Below, piece by piece: positions 47,101-58,955 of a stretch of DNA of 64,000 nt. Location: assembly GCA_022410635.1 (NCBI GenBank), contig JAJVDF010000212.1, positions 1,325,496-1,389,495 of the forward strand. Direction: 5' to 3'. The notes below the pieces were generated by a model. It searched no databases. It saw only the letters and a program-made list of their open reading frames with translations, and was not told the origin of the DNA. Each line of letters begins with the position of its first letter. Positions within the stretch are counted from its first letter, which is position 1. The position numbers and the translations under genes are program-made. Source of the stretch: Tretioscincus oriximinensis. Its lineage: Eukaryota > Chordata > Lepidosauria > Squamata > Gymnophthalmidae.

Positions 47101-47547
47101 GCAAAAATGCGACGCCGCTCTGTGCCCGCCAGTGGTGAGCGACCTGCAGCCTCGNACACCCCGCCCCCCGCCCGCCTCCTTCGCTCCCATTGGCCACCCC
47201 ACGCCTAAGCTCCGCCCAAATACTTGCTCTTCCAGGTACGGGCAGAAGAAGCAGGCGGAGCAGAAGGGAGAGCGGCTGGTGCTGCGGAGCGCAGTTCTCG
47301 CCCGAGCCGCCACCGCTTGAGCTGTTCTTCGGGTCTGGTCCCTTCGGGTCGTTTTTCTAAAGGGCCGCCCGGTGAGCCCAAGGCGGACAGCTCTGCCTGC
47401 CATTGTTCCCCCGTGTAGAGGAAGGCGGGCTCATTCCGCTCAGCCTCAGCTATCTATGCACAGAACTTCTCCACACACAAAGTCCCGGGGTTGCTTGAGG
47501 CCCTGCTGGAGAAGATTCGCACCCAGAGCCCAGGTAACCTCCGTTAT

Positions 47548-47705
47548 TCATGGAATCTGAGTTGGAAGGGACCTCCAGGGCCATCGAGTCAATGCAGGAT
47601 TCATGATTAAACCATCCCAGACAGGTGACTGGCCAGTCTCTATTTGAAGGCTTCCAGTGGAGGCGAACTCGCCACCTCCTGGCCTTCCATTTTCACTGAG
47701 AGGAA
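47548..47705 (-). mobile_element. CR1 LINE 3'-region fragment
   Basis: The plus strand shows GAGTTGGAAGGGACCTCCAG and CATCGAGT, and further right GACTGGCCAGTCTCTATTTG and CTTCCAGTGGAGGCGAACTC, GCCACCTCCTGG. This is the standard antisense order of the CR1 3' end, about 160 bp with an internal deletion, just upstream of the CpG island. Confidence 0.78.
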
Positions 47706-47924
47706 ATATACCAGCAAAATGACACACAGTTTTCTTTGGGGATCATTTACGGTTTTGGGGGGACGTCAGGAAGAAAGAACTAATCGATTCCTGATAGCTG
47801 CTATGACTGAAAGTTTGAAAACACTAGATTCAGATCGGGGTGTAAATGGATCCCTAGATACACAATTACATAGTCTGTGTGTCATTTCAATTATTTTCAA
47901 TCTAGCTAGGAGAGGACTTAAGAA

Positions 47925-48112
47925 CAGACCTGGGCAAGGGGCGGCCCGAGGGCCACATGCAGCCCTCCTACTGTCTCTGACCGGCCCGCCCCTCTTAGCT
48001 CAGAGTTATATACAGTATTGGGTAGAACTGAGTTAACTATATTAATCCGGCCCTCTAAAACCACCCCAATTTCTCATGCGGCCCCTTGGGAAAAATTAAT
48101 TGCCCACCCCTG
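47925..48112. mobile_element. hAT-like MITE (family D), copy 2 with perfect target duplication
   Basis: It starts CAGACCTGGGCAAGGGGC and ends AATTGCCCACCCCTG. cttaagaa flanks it on both sides (47917-47924 and 48113-48120). At 188 bp it is fuller than the copy at 32403, which lacks about 45 bp of the GC-rich left part. Confidence 0.92.
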
Positions 48113-48120
48113 CTTAAGAA

Positions 48121-50164
48121 GTTACCCTACCCAGGCAGGCCACTTTCTGTTGAGATAACGGGTCTTTTGATAGATGATTTTCTCCCTCCCCGGATGTTCC
48201 TGGAGCTTGCCAACACTCAGTGGTACCTAAGAGTAATTAGGGATAAAGTATTATTAAAAAAAATGGAATTAAAGGGAAGGTAAGTAGATGGAATAGGTCT
48301 TCATAAGCCAAGTTATTTTAATAATGGATTTTATATTGCGTCTATTTTTATCTTTTCAGTCTGAAAAACTATCTTTGAGGATCATTGAAATTTCTGTGGC
48401 GTTCTGTCTCCATTTGATGTGAGGGGGTGGATTTTGGCCAATATCTCAATTTTTTGTTAAATTTCAATTTCGATTTTTTAAAATGTTTTGATGCTAACAC
48501 AATGTTAATATGATGCATTTGGATAAAATTTGCATTTTGCAGGATTTACTTTGAGTTCTGATTTTTTTTTCCAAAATTGTGAGAGAAATGTTTAAAATTC
48601 TATTGCTAGTTAGTATAGTAAAGACTATTATCAGTGAATAAATTAAATATTTATATTTAATTTTGCTTATGCTATATGCCTCAATATGAAAATAAGCTAT
48701 TAATTCAGGATTCAATAGAAGTGCAGTTAATAGTAGTGGAAATAGGAACCCTTTTTATATCTTTTTCTTCTTTAAATTTCTTACATTTCGCTATTAATAA
48801 TTTAAATTATCCAGTTCAATAAATACAATGAAACATACTTGTCAATTTAAACCCTAGTTAGATTTTTATGCTACCACTGGATAGGCATAGTTCATTATGT
48901 CAAATGCCTTGTAGACATCTAAACTAATTGAATTTAATAGTTTATTGTGCACTGAACTATAATTTATCACATGCTGAGCTACATGAAAATGAACAGTAAT
49001 TTGCCAGCCTGGAATGAATCCATACTGTTTTATCAAAAATGATGTTGGTTATGTGTTTACTTATGCAGGTTCACTAGAATATATATAAACAAAATCTTGA
49101 TTATGATGGGAAATGGGATGGTAAGACTATTTGCTTCAGGAAGAAGTGAATAACCCCAATTCCTACCAATGTTCAAGAAAGCTATTTTTTAATGGGAATC
49201 AATTTAGGTTAGGTAACCGATTTTTCCTGGGACAAAGCAGTTCCTAAACGTTTTCATTTGTGGAATCATTGAGAAGAAACTTTATTTCACAGAACCCCAA
49301 CTCTGCTTCTGTGGGCTTATGGGCAGATTTCACAGAACTCTAACTCTGTCCCTACAAGCTTGTGGGGAATTTGTTGGTTTTGCAGAAATGGAAAAATAAA
49401 GAGCTTAAAGTTTTTCAACATAAAAAGTTGGTTATTATTTTTTTAATTTTAAAATCTTTTTAAAATTTTGAGTTTTACATTTTTCACAAAATTCTTATGA
49501 GAGTTTTGCAGAACCTTAAGTTTTCACAGGTCACAATTTGGGAATTTCTGCATTACAATATTAATTACAACCAGGGACAGCTCCTAAATCACTTTCATAA
49601 ATAAATAAAAGCCTCCCTAAGTCTTCCTTTGATCTTCCCACATCACCCCCTTTCCCTATCAGTTTGCAAGAAGATCCTGCTTCCAGATCTATGAGGTAAA
49701 TACCCTAGCTTCATCCCTATCTCAAATTCAAAAATCTAATGTTTTCCCAACAAAGTAATCGCAACAAATCATTTATCTTTCATTTTAAATGTCATGCTCA
49801 TTTCTTGCTTTTTCTTAATATAAGAACTTCTAGTCCAGTTAAACTTATTGAATGACACTTTATAAAATCACAGTCTAGTGTTTGAGACAGCAGTAAATGT
49901 GTGGTTTCCCGAGGCAAGTGAGAAGCTACCTCAGAACATTTCCAGCTTGGCAAAAAAGCTTTCCAAGTGGGCAGCAAATGGTTAGAAGCAAACCAAGTTA
50001 ATGGATGAAGGAACACAACAAAAGTGCTATATTTAAATGAGAGGCAGAAAGTATCAAGAAAGGGAATATGCGAGCTGAGGAGGAAAAATAGAACTGCATA
50101 TTCCTCCCCATGTTAGGACAAGTTTGGTAAACACCAGGCTCAGTTTTCTCACTGAACATATAAG
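48121..50164. other. AT-rich intergenic DNA, nothing recognised
   Basis: No conserved frame, RNA gene or repeat family is apparent to me. Short segments near 49250-49550 (repeated CAGAACCCCAACTCTG / CAGAACTCTAACTCTG) suggest an old local duplication. Confidence 0.5.
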
Positions 50165-50169
50165 ATGAA

Positions 50170-50350
50170 TTTCAGAGAAATAGACGTGTTAGAAAGTCCA
50201 GCAAAGGGGCTAGTAGCACTTGGAGACTAACAGGAGAAAAGTGGGTGGCATAAGCTTTCGTAGATATGTCTACTTCTTCAGATGCTGAGGGACTAATGTC
50301 AGGGTCAGGTATTTTAATCTCAAAGTGCTACTAGCCCCTTTGCTGGACAT
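50170..50350 (-). mobile_element. Penelope-like (cagactaaca family) fragment bounded by 25-bp inverted repeats
   Basis: GTCCAGCAAAGGGGCTAGTA plus GCACT near 50198-50222 returns as its exact complement at about 50324-50348. Between them, on the minus strand, sit CATCTGAAGAAGTAGACATA and TCTACGAAAGCTTATGCCAC. The same unit occurs on the plus strand at 54123. It has no coding capacity. Confidence 0.7.
50243..50281 (-). ncRNA. hammerhead-like core, copy 1
   Basis: Minus strand: CTGAAGA (50281-50275, fits CUGANGA), one extra A, a 5-bp stem GTAGA/TCTAC with a CATA loop, GAAA (50259-50256), then GC-TTAT-GC as a short stem III. The cleavage triplet position reads GCC rather than NUH. Structure is read by eye; catalytic activity is not established and the extra A would be unusual. 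Confidence 0.4.
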
Positions 50351-53300
50351 ATAAGATCAGAAACTGCGAATATGCAATCCTAATCATATCTGTTTCCTAT
50401 TAAATTCCATTGTGCCTCTAAGAAAGTATAGTTTGGCAATTGCTGAAAAAGTTTTTAGCTGCTGGAATCAGTTTTAATAGTTTGCAGCCCAATAAATAAA
50501 TAAAATTGGATTGCTCTGAGCAAAAGAAATACATGGTTAAGAATAATTCATTAACAAAGAGTTAATAATGTGTGATGTTAAGAAACTTGTATATTTGCAT
50601 TGTATTATGGAGTGCAATTATGGTACAAATAACATCATGGGACACCTTTAGTAGTTCATTTTACTAGTAGTTTAGAACGACTTAAACTGGCACAACTCAG
50701 AACGTTAAGAGGAAACATCGTAACCTGCATTCAGGCAACCTGCAACCTTTTAAAAGACTTTTCCCTCTAAAAATCTTTTTTCCAAATTGACTTGTAGATA
50801 TGCCTAGTAAAAGCGAGAAAGGCTGCTGAAGAAAGCAACCAGAAAAACATTCAGTCATCTCTTANTACAAAATTAGTTTTCTACTAACTATTGTGTAATA
50901 TAAAACGTGTAACACAAACAATTGTTTATTTATCCATTGGCCTAATGATGTCAGTGAATAGCACCAGTCAAACCATGTAAATGCTGTCATAGTTGGAAGG
51001 TCCATGCCACCAGTCAGACAATGGTATCTCAATTGCCAAATGTCTAATAAGTTTTGACAGCACAAGAGGAAGAATTGAGAGCTGAAACGAATGTGACTTT
51101 TATATAGATTTTAAGTGGCTCCTGCTTCCTCTGCATAAGCAAAGACCATCTATAATACCCATAGTTCTGCGGTGTTCAGCTCAGGACCACAAGAACAGTG
51201 TTTTAAAAAGCAGGAACTGTATTGTTTTGCCTGATAAAGTTATATCATGTTCCAAAAATGTCATACTTGTAAAATACCACCACAGTCCCACATCATGATG
51301 AGAAAGTGAGCAAAACCTTTCTGTTTCCACGTTTACACTGACATAAGTACCTTCTCTCCTCACATCATTATAAACTCAAGGGCACCATGNTTGAAACAAG
51401 CTGGGACCAAAGCATCACATTCAGGTATAATATTTATGAACACACAGAAGTGAGCAATAGCCTATAGCCCATCGATCCCAACTGCACTGTTATGACAGCT
51501 TGTTCATACTCAGCATTCTAACACTTACTGTTATTACTAATTCTGGCACAAATCTACATATAGTCAACCTGCTTTAATCCATTTTATTCCAATTGGATTT
51601 AAACAGCTTAAACTGATCACAAAGTTGTCCCCCCTCCCCTTTAAAATTAGTGTCATTAGCAACCCAGTATGAATAGTGAACGTAGCATTACAAAGCTGAG
51701 CATTTCAGTTTGTTTAATATTGCTGTCATCTTTTCAAAAGCCTAACAAAGAAAGAAAGAAAAATACAAAGTACAAGTCATTCAGTGCTAGAGATTATCTC
51801 ACAGCTTTGTAGGCTCCCCTGTGAAAAGGACATATGTCCACAATTGTTCAGATGATATGCATCTGGCTCATTATGAATTCTGATATGGTTGTTAACTCTT
51901 CTCTTAGTAAAAACACTTTTCTCTGTTTCATCAACTCCATGCAAGAAAGAAAGGTTAAGTCATATGTTTTTCCTAGCATGAAAGTAAGTCCAGAGGAGAG
52001 AACATTTGAGCTGATGGTTTCTATCCATCTTGCTGCAATTTAAAATGGGGAATCTCTACTCATAAAATTACATTAATTCTGTTCCACAATTGTTTTTTGA
52101 ACAAAGCAGCCCTGGATCATGGACAAATGCAAAATGTACTAGCAACCAAATTTAAGGATTCTGTTGGCAACCAGATAGACATTGTAATTGGAGTTGAAAT
52201 GAGCTGACCCACAAAGAGAGCTTTGCTATAATCCTACTAGTGTCTGCAACAAGGTAACCTGTTTTGTCACATGAGCTAGTGCTACTTAATCATCTGACCT
52301 TTTTATTTTTACCGAACAAGCAATGGTACACTTTTCGAATTCAATCTTCCATATTGCTAAGCCAGTAACCAAAACATAGGATGTGACTCAATGTATTACA
52401 CAGAGTTCGCTTTCCACAGAACTGCTTAGTTATATTGTGAACAATTGCGCTGGGACTATGTTGATGAAAGAATTGTAACTACCAATTATGGAGTTGTTAG
52501 TCATTAGGTAAAATTTTCTCTTCAAAAGGAAATTTGAGACCCAAACTAAAATGACATTAGATATTCTTGGACAGATCTCTACATAGCAGGAGAATAGTGA
52601 AAATCACCTAGTTTAGTAATGGTGTTNAATTGCTTAATCTTACATTCACTTTCTTATGTGTTTTTTCATTAAGAAAACTGTTATTTGACCTATTGGAGAG
52701 GAAACTGCAGCCCCTCCTTAGGGTAGTGTTAGATTTTTTGAAGACCCCTGGCTTTAATTAAACATTTTATCCCATTTTAACACCCCAAGTGGCCTGAAAC
52801 TAATCCAGACCTGATCACACACCTAGTCAATGAGCTCATCCTCAGGCCGATTTGAATTTGTTGCACTTTGTTCACCTCTCAGGATTCATCATCCAAGTCA
52901 ACTTTAGTGCTCTGACAGAAACAAGGTGTGGGTTCAGAGCTTTCAAAACTGCTGCTCTTGCCATCTTCTCACTGACTTTTCAAATACCNTTCAATTGCAG
53001 ATCTAAGTGGAGGACTGAAAATTTCCCACACAACTTGTCCACGTCCCCTTTCCTGTTCCCTTGTTGCCACATCCACAGGAAACAACTGACAACCAGCATT
53101 CCTTCTTTCCTGTTTTTAAATGCCAATTTTGCACAAAAACAATGTGTTTCTGTTGGGTTTCAAACATTGGCATCACCACATACTGAGGTAATTCAGCTGT
53201 GCTTACAGAAAAGGCATGGTGATGCTTGATTGTGTGGGTGATGCATCTTCGAAATGCATTGTAGTGGCAGCCGTGGGCAGGAATCATAGACCCCTGAAAC

Positions 53301-54044
53301 GATTGCAGGGGAAGTGCTTTGGATAAGATAGCGGTGAAGAAATGGTTTGAATGGCAAAAAGCTGAGAATACCCATATGGTCAGTGACTGGTGCAGATGGG
53401 AAGGGAAGATGCTTAAGTAGATCTAGACGTTACTGGCAAATCATTTGTAGACTGGAGATTATGTAGATTAAGAAATTATGAGAATCTGGGAAAAAACAAA
53501 TTTTGGGTGTGAGTTGCCAGATTTGAAATAGAACTGAAGACCGTATGAAGATAGTTTAAAATTAGATATATGATCACAGCCCCAATAAATTTAAAATCCT
53601 GTCTATTAAATCATTGCACTTATAAGTAAACAGGAACTAGGAATATTTCATCTGAAGAACTCTGTAACAAAAATGGGGAAAAAGATGATGATTGGTACTG
53701 ATGCCAAAGGTTATAGATGTTATTGCCAAATGTACAGTATTTGATATTCAGGTATTTCAGATTTTCCAAAAAGTGTCAGAATCAGGATATCACAAATACC
53801 AGGATAATCTCTCAATGTTCATCTTTATACAATTTGGAAGCCAGTCTTAATACTGGCATTACAATGTTTAGAATCTCTTTGCATTACGAGCCTTTAATTG
53901 CTTGCTGCAGAAATTATATGGTGATTTTTTTTTCTAATAAACTGCACAATTAAGAGGGATTGTAATCCTGCAGTATTATAAGATCTGAAGACATAGATTT
54001 GTCAATGAAAGCTCGTGATGCTATACATTTTTCTTGGTAATCAA
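50351..54044. other. AT-rich intergenic DNA, nothing recognised
   Basis: Open frames here (for example a plus frame near 52852-53229 and an antisense one) have no recognisable domain and ordinary intergenic composition. The 52.7-53.3 kb part is somewhat less AT-rich and may be an unrecognised repeat. Confidence 0.45.
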
Positions 54045-54290
54045 TTTCAGAGAAATAGCTGTATTAGTCTAGTAGAAAGTCCAGCAAAGGAGCTAGTAGC
54101 ACTTTGAGACTAACTTGAGAATCTGAAGAAGTAGACGTGCCTACGAAAGCTTATGCCACCCACTTTTCTCAAGTTAGTCTCACAAGTGCTACTAGCTCCT
54201 TTGCTACATATTTCTTGTAGTCTCTAAAGTACTACAAGATTCCCTTGTTAGAAATTCTGTGTTGATTAACATGGGTACAATTTCAACCTC
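54045..54290 (+). mobile_element. Penelope-like (cagactaaca family) fragment with inverted flanks
   Basis: Left flank AGCAAAGGAGCTAGTAGCAC, TTTGAGACTAACTTGAG returns inverted at about 54168-54205 (CTCAAGTTAGTCTCACAAG..., GCTCCTTTGCT). Outside the left arm is the complement of the family end (AGTCTAGTAGAAAGTCC; AGAGAAATAGCTGTATTAGT). To the right a second partial end follows (TAGTCTCTAAAGTACTACAA, GATTAACATGGG), suggesting back-to-back partial copies. Confidence 0.65.
54123..54157 (+). ncRNA. hammerhead-like core, copy 2
   Basis: Plus strand: CTGAAGA at 54123-54129, an extra A, GTAG/CTAC as stem II around an ACGTGC loop, GAAA (54145-54148), then GC-TTAT-GC. It differs from the copy at 50243 mainly in the loop while stem II pairing is kept. 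It is a remnant of a mobile element, not a gene. Confidence 0.4.
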
Positions 54291-55585
54291 CATAAACCTT
54301 TTTGATCTGAAAATGAGAAAAAGGTTGGTTGTGAATGGAAATTTGAGAGCTTAAACCTGTAAACAATTTCTTGGTCCTATAATCTCATTCAACTTCTTTG
54401 TTCTACCTATACTTGACTATTTTACAAAGATCTGCAACTATATTTATATTAAACATCTAGAAATGCAATCTAGCACATTTATTTTAGCTGAGAAAGCATG
54501 CATTACAGAATTAAATTCCTAAATATTTTCTTCAAACTATACCTATACATGGTTACATTAATTTCACCATAAAAACCATGCACAAATATGTGGTTCTCAT
54601 TTTAAGTCACAGTCTCTTTGGATGTTTAGCTAATGGTCTTTATTTCATAGGGAAGATAGTATACAGTATGCACGTTTTACCAACATAGTTCAGAAAAGCA
54701 GCTTCAATCAAAGAATTCCAAATCNTAGAATGCTTATATTATCCTGACTTACCAGTTCCTATATTCCTTAATAGGCATGATGATTTCAATTACAATCAAA
54801 AGAACAAGCCAACGGGGAATTCTCTTGAATGCTGCAGGATAACCTGCTCCATAAAAATAATTAAAAACATGTGTCCCTTGTACCTAAAGCAGTGCCATAA
54901 AACTGTCACCTTCTTAGCAGAGGGCTCAAAAAATACAATCTGTGTTTAGAGAAACGCCAAGAATGAGACGTTCCTGCTTGATGTTATCAAAACTCTAGTC
55001 ATTTGCTAAAGCTTTTAAGGATTAAGGTTTTAAAAAAGCAGAGCCCTGACCCAAAAGATTTGGGGTGCAACAGAAGAGAAAAACAGATTGACAGGATGGC
55101 AGAGAAAAACAAGCTCAGACCTTTAGTGTATAAACTAAAGTTCTTGTCACAGCAAATGAATGATTTATCTCCTGCCCTCAAAAACCATTATCTTTTCTTT
55201 ACAGAAAATTGAGTGCAAAAGCATCTCTTTAGCTGGGTAGATTCTTCTAGTGGCTGCAAGGAGAAGATTGCCCGCTCACAGTAGATACACTGCTAAAAAG
55301 GAGATTTCGTTCTGAAGCACACCAGGAATTTGTGAGAACAATTCCATACCATATGGCTTGTTGTACACCACCATTCAAAACTAGCTTGCTCCCCTGAAAT
55401 ATAATAAAGATCACTATCTCATTATTGATGCTATACTAGGTTTCAGCTGCCAGTCCATTTTTGTATGCAAAATAGTTTTTCTTTGCCTTTGACATGAATA
55501 TGTCTTGAGCAGCCCTACCAAACTGCCAATGAAAGTAATTCTACCCTTCATGCTGACAAGGATAGAAGTGGGATATAAGTAATTA

Positions 55586-55715
55586 GGCCATTTCTGTACT
55601 GGATAGTATTTCAGATTGTATTTTAAAATGGGGATCAGCCATGCAAATATTTGTATGAATGGCTGGCCACTTTTCTGGGGTATAATCTGGAATAAGGCTC
55701 CACACAGAAATAGCC
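55586..55715. mobile_element. Harbinger-like MITE (family E, copy 2)
   Basis: Left end GGCCATTTCTGTACTG, right end AATAAGGCTCCACACAGAAATAGCC (central part given as positions 55691-55715). TTA lies on both sides (55583-55585 and 55716-55718), the 3-bp duplication expected for PIF/Harbinger elements. A TATAATCTGGAATAAGGCTC string is shared with the copies at 36005 and 57550. Confidence 0.75.
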
Positions 55716-57549
55716 TTAGACCAAAATTCCCAGTTTGGATGTCCATTGATGCACATGGAGTACTTAAAGGCTTTGCTAACACAGCTTGTTTTTAATCTGC
55801 AAGTAGTTCCTTCTTGCTCTATTCCTCTTGCACAAAGTTTCTATGTGCCCTTACCCTTGCAGTTGTACAACCTTAAGCCTTAATCCTTTTTAATGAATTG
55901 CAGTAATGCGTAGGCATGTTTAAAGATCTATATATCTGGATCCATTTCATTTTAGCTTTTGGTCTGGTCATGGCACAATGGGTGGATCCACCCTTTGCTG
56001 TTTGGAGCTGTCCCTGAAGGCCAGCCTCACTTCAACTAGTGTACTTGCTAACTGTTCTGTTTACAGTTTGAGAAAGGAAGCAGTCTGTTCAGCATTCCCT
56101 GCGGAGAACAATCAAACAGCTTTAAGGCAACCTTCCTCTTTATATCCCCAATCCTAATAGGAACCAACAGGTGGAGAATTTCAGATCAGGGATTTATTAG
56201 GAAGTAACTGATTGAGACNTAGCCTAGTACCTCTCTGTAGGCCATCTCAAGCAGCAGCAGATGATGATAGTGGGATTCTGATGGTAAATGTTCTACAAAC
56301 TTAATTGCCTCCCTCTTTACTGCAATTGGATGAAAACATGTCAGCCTGGTATGCAGCATTTGCACTTTCTAGGAAACCTATTTTAAACACATTCTTAAAT
56401 TTAATCTTATGTGGTCAACTTCTGCAGGCTGAGTAATCTCCCAAAGACAAGGTATATAGTTACTGATCTTAGCAACTGGATGAAACAGAAGGATAACAGC
56501 ATGGCAAATGAACTGATAAGAGGTTTCTGCCAGACTAATTCTGAGTTGGTTACTAGCAGCCAGAATTCCTCCACCTTCCATTGCCCCCCAAAAACAAAGG
56601 TGTATATAGAGTTTAAATGATGATACATTTTTCCCCAGATGACTGGTTATTTGGGCAACTGTTCTAGGATTGATATAGATAAAACAAATGTAATATTTGC
56701 ATTTACTGAAGTAGCTTTTTGAGTAGGTACTGCTAGACATACTGCGATTAAAGAAGCTTTTGTCTTTTTNAAAAAATACTTTAACTGCAAAACTGTTCAA
56801 CATCGTGAATTATTTTCTTTTAATTATTTGTTCTTCAGTTTAAATAGGACATACTACTTTATTAGGTTTGCATTAAAAAAGTTGAAAGAGGTTGCATATT
56901 CCTGCAACTGCCTAATCATCATGATCCTGGTCCCTTCTATATAGTATAAAGTTTATTGGTTTTGTTAAAATTAAAGAAGAACATTTGAAGAATGCTGAAT
57001 TATGATTTTGTGTATGAAAGTTTAGATCAGATGTAGTAATTTAAAAACCAGTAACATCAGTGAGGAACGCCATAGGGTTTAATATCATTTTATTGAGATG
57101 GATGTTAATGTGTAATAATTTTCAGATTTAATTAAAGAAATTTTGCTGGATGGTTTCAAAAAAGTTAGACTAGTTTGTGAAAAGCAACGCTATCAATGAG
57201 CATTAGCCTTCATGGCAGTTGCAAATGATTTACCTCTGAAGGTCAGGTGTTGGGAGACCACAGGTAGTGCAGTCTACATGCTCAAGACTTGCTAGTGGGC
57301 TTNTTTGTGCAGTTGTTCACCCATTGTGAGAAAAGCCTGTTGAACTGAAATGGGTCTCATCTAGTAGAGCATTTTTATGTCCCTAAAATACATAGCTCTG
57401 AAGCAGTGGTAGGCCATGGAGCTCTTCTGTAAGTGGGAAAGGACCAGTTTGGTGATATCAAATAAATCTTCCAAGTGAAATCTCATCCTTTCCTCACTAT
57501 CTTGGCAGCCCGAGTTCATGGGCCACTCTTCTTCTGGTGCAAATGTTTA

Positions 57550-57714
57550 GCCTTTTCTATATTGAGCCTTATTCTTGATTATATTCTAAAATAGGGACAT
57601 CTTGATGCAGTCTAAGGCAAATCCCTCTTCTGAGGCCTGCCATTGGTTGCATTAACATGGCATATCTCTTTTCAAGGATATAATCCAGAATAAGGCTCAA
57701 TGCAGAAAGGGGCT
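57550..57714. mobile_element. Harbinger-like MITE (family E, copy 3)
   Basis: GCCTTTTCTATATTGAGCCT, TATTCT at the left is mirrored by AGAATAAGGCTC, AATGCAGAAAGGGGC at the right. The flanks are TTA and TTT. The interior GATTATATTCTAA / GGATATAATCC also pairs. No coding. Confidence 0.72.
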
Positions 57715-58839
57715 TTGTGTGAAACTCTTTTTGGAGATTATATAAAGGAGTCTGCGGTTTTTTATATTTAGCTGCAAAAATAAATATTTTGTTAAAGGTC
57801 TTCAAACAGTTCTGCTTGTCATCATGTAGTGGTATTTTTTGTTTCATGCACATTTCAGTAGTGCTGCTATGCTACTTTCTGTTAATCATTTGATATTTTT
57901 TAATTTCGAATACACACAAAGAAGATATTCAAAATACCATTTACTGCGAAGTGAATTCAGTTCCCTCCACCATTTTCTTCCATTTCATCATGCACACAAG
58001 ATTCACATTGGCTTCTGGTGTTAACAGTCACATTCTATGGGTAATATGTTTTTGGAATGTCCTCTTCCCATGCTTTGCTTCATCTTTTATTTTTTAATAT
58101 GCCCGAATTTTGCGCAAATCTATAATTACAAAAAATTAATATGCATGCAGATACTTAGTTTTGCGCAAAATTAGAACCCACATACAAAAACATTTTAAAA
58201 CTGCCATTGCTGCCTCAGAATTAGAACAAAATGGAAACACAGCAATGGTGCGCAGCAGCTTTTGCACAGCGGTGCTCCACAGCTTTCACAGAGGGCAAAC
58301 CACAGCTGGAACATGGTTAGCCTGAATTGGGAGAAACTGCACCTGCATTGCTTTTGAGGAACAAATCTGTTCTGGCAACGTGTGGCTTTGTGAACGANAT
58401 ATCACAAAAGTGCTCCCCCTGTGTGCTCCCCTTTGCACCCAGTGCAAAGCCACACAGCTTTCACTCCCGTTTTTTCCCCTGGTGAGAATGCAGCCAAAGT
58501 GCCATTGATTTCATTTTGTCTTGGATTACAAACCACTTCAGGCTTCCTATATACCCTACTCTTTCAGGTGACCCTGTGCCAAACCAGACTTTAAAGTTTC
58601 TTTTGGTATTAAAAATTGCCCTAGCAACGTAGAAACTGTTTTAATTCTAGAAATATATTCTGTGGTTTATAGAAATGAGATGTTCTAGACAACTGACTAC
58701 TGTTCTTTCTTGATTTAGCAGAAAAATGTCAGATGCGACAGATAAATTACCCTGCATATGGGACTCAAAGACTTAACGCTCACAAGATCTTATCATGGAA
58801 AGGTTTCTATTCTCTGGAGAAAGTTTCCAGCTTTTCTAG

Positions 58840-58955
58840 GGAGTTGAAAGCAGGTGTAGATTTTGCTTTTTCTTCTGCTTAAGAATAACTAAAAGCAGTT
58901 GGTGGGCCACTGTATGGGACAGGTGGCCTGTGGTCTCCTCCTCTTGTGTTCTGAC
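58840..58955 (+). mobile_element. CR1-clade LINE 3'-end fragment
   Basis: GAGTTGAAAGCAGGTGTAGA, then GTTGGTGGGCCACTGTATGG and CTCCTCCTCTTGTGTTCTGA match the 3' UTR order of the copy ending at 44790. Confidence 0.65.

Larger units (their letters stand above)
46260..47420. promoter_or_regulatory. RASSF7: CpG island, probable RASSF7 promoter, possibly bidirectional
   Basis: This 1.1-kb GC- and CpG-rich block stands out sharply from AT-rich flanks. It contains GC boxes (CCGCCCCCCGCCCGCC at 47161-47176, CTCCGCCC at 47211), CCAAT boxes in both orientations (plus at 46848-46852; minus at 47193-47189), no clear TATA box, and good splice donors facing both ways: minus CAG|GTAAGA at 46804/46803; plus CAG|GTACGG at 47235/47236 and CAG|GTAACC at 47533/47534. 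Overlapping Ala/Pro/Arg-rich frames in all phases are composition artefacts. It is the only CpG island in the window, and RASSF7 needs an upstream exon to its right. Confidence 0.8.

Noticed and set aside
46013..47560. Many long Ala/Pro/Arg/Gly frames on both strands
   Set aside because: CpG-island composition removes stop codons in all phases; none shows a domain, and they overlap one another.
52852..53229. 125-residue plus-strand frame
   Set aside because: No domain, contains an N, has equally long antisense frames, and no splice or promoter context.
55414..55782. 122-residue minus-strand frame
   Set aside because: Most of it lies across a Harbinger-like MITE; no recognisable motif.
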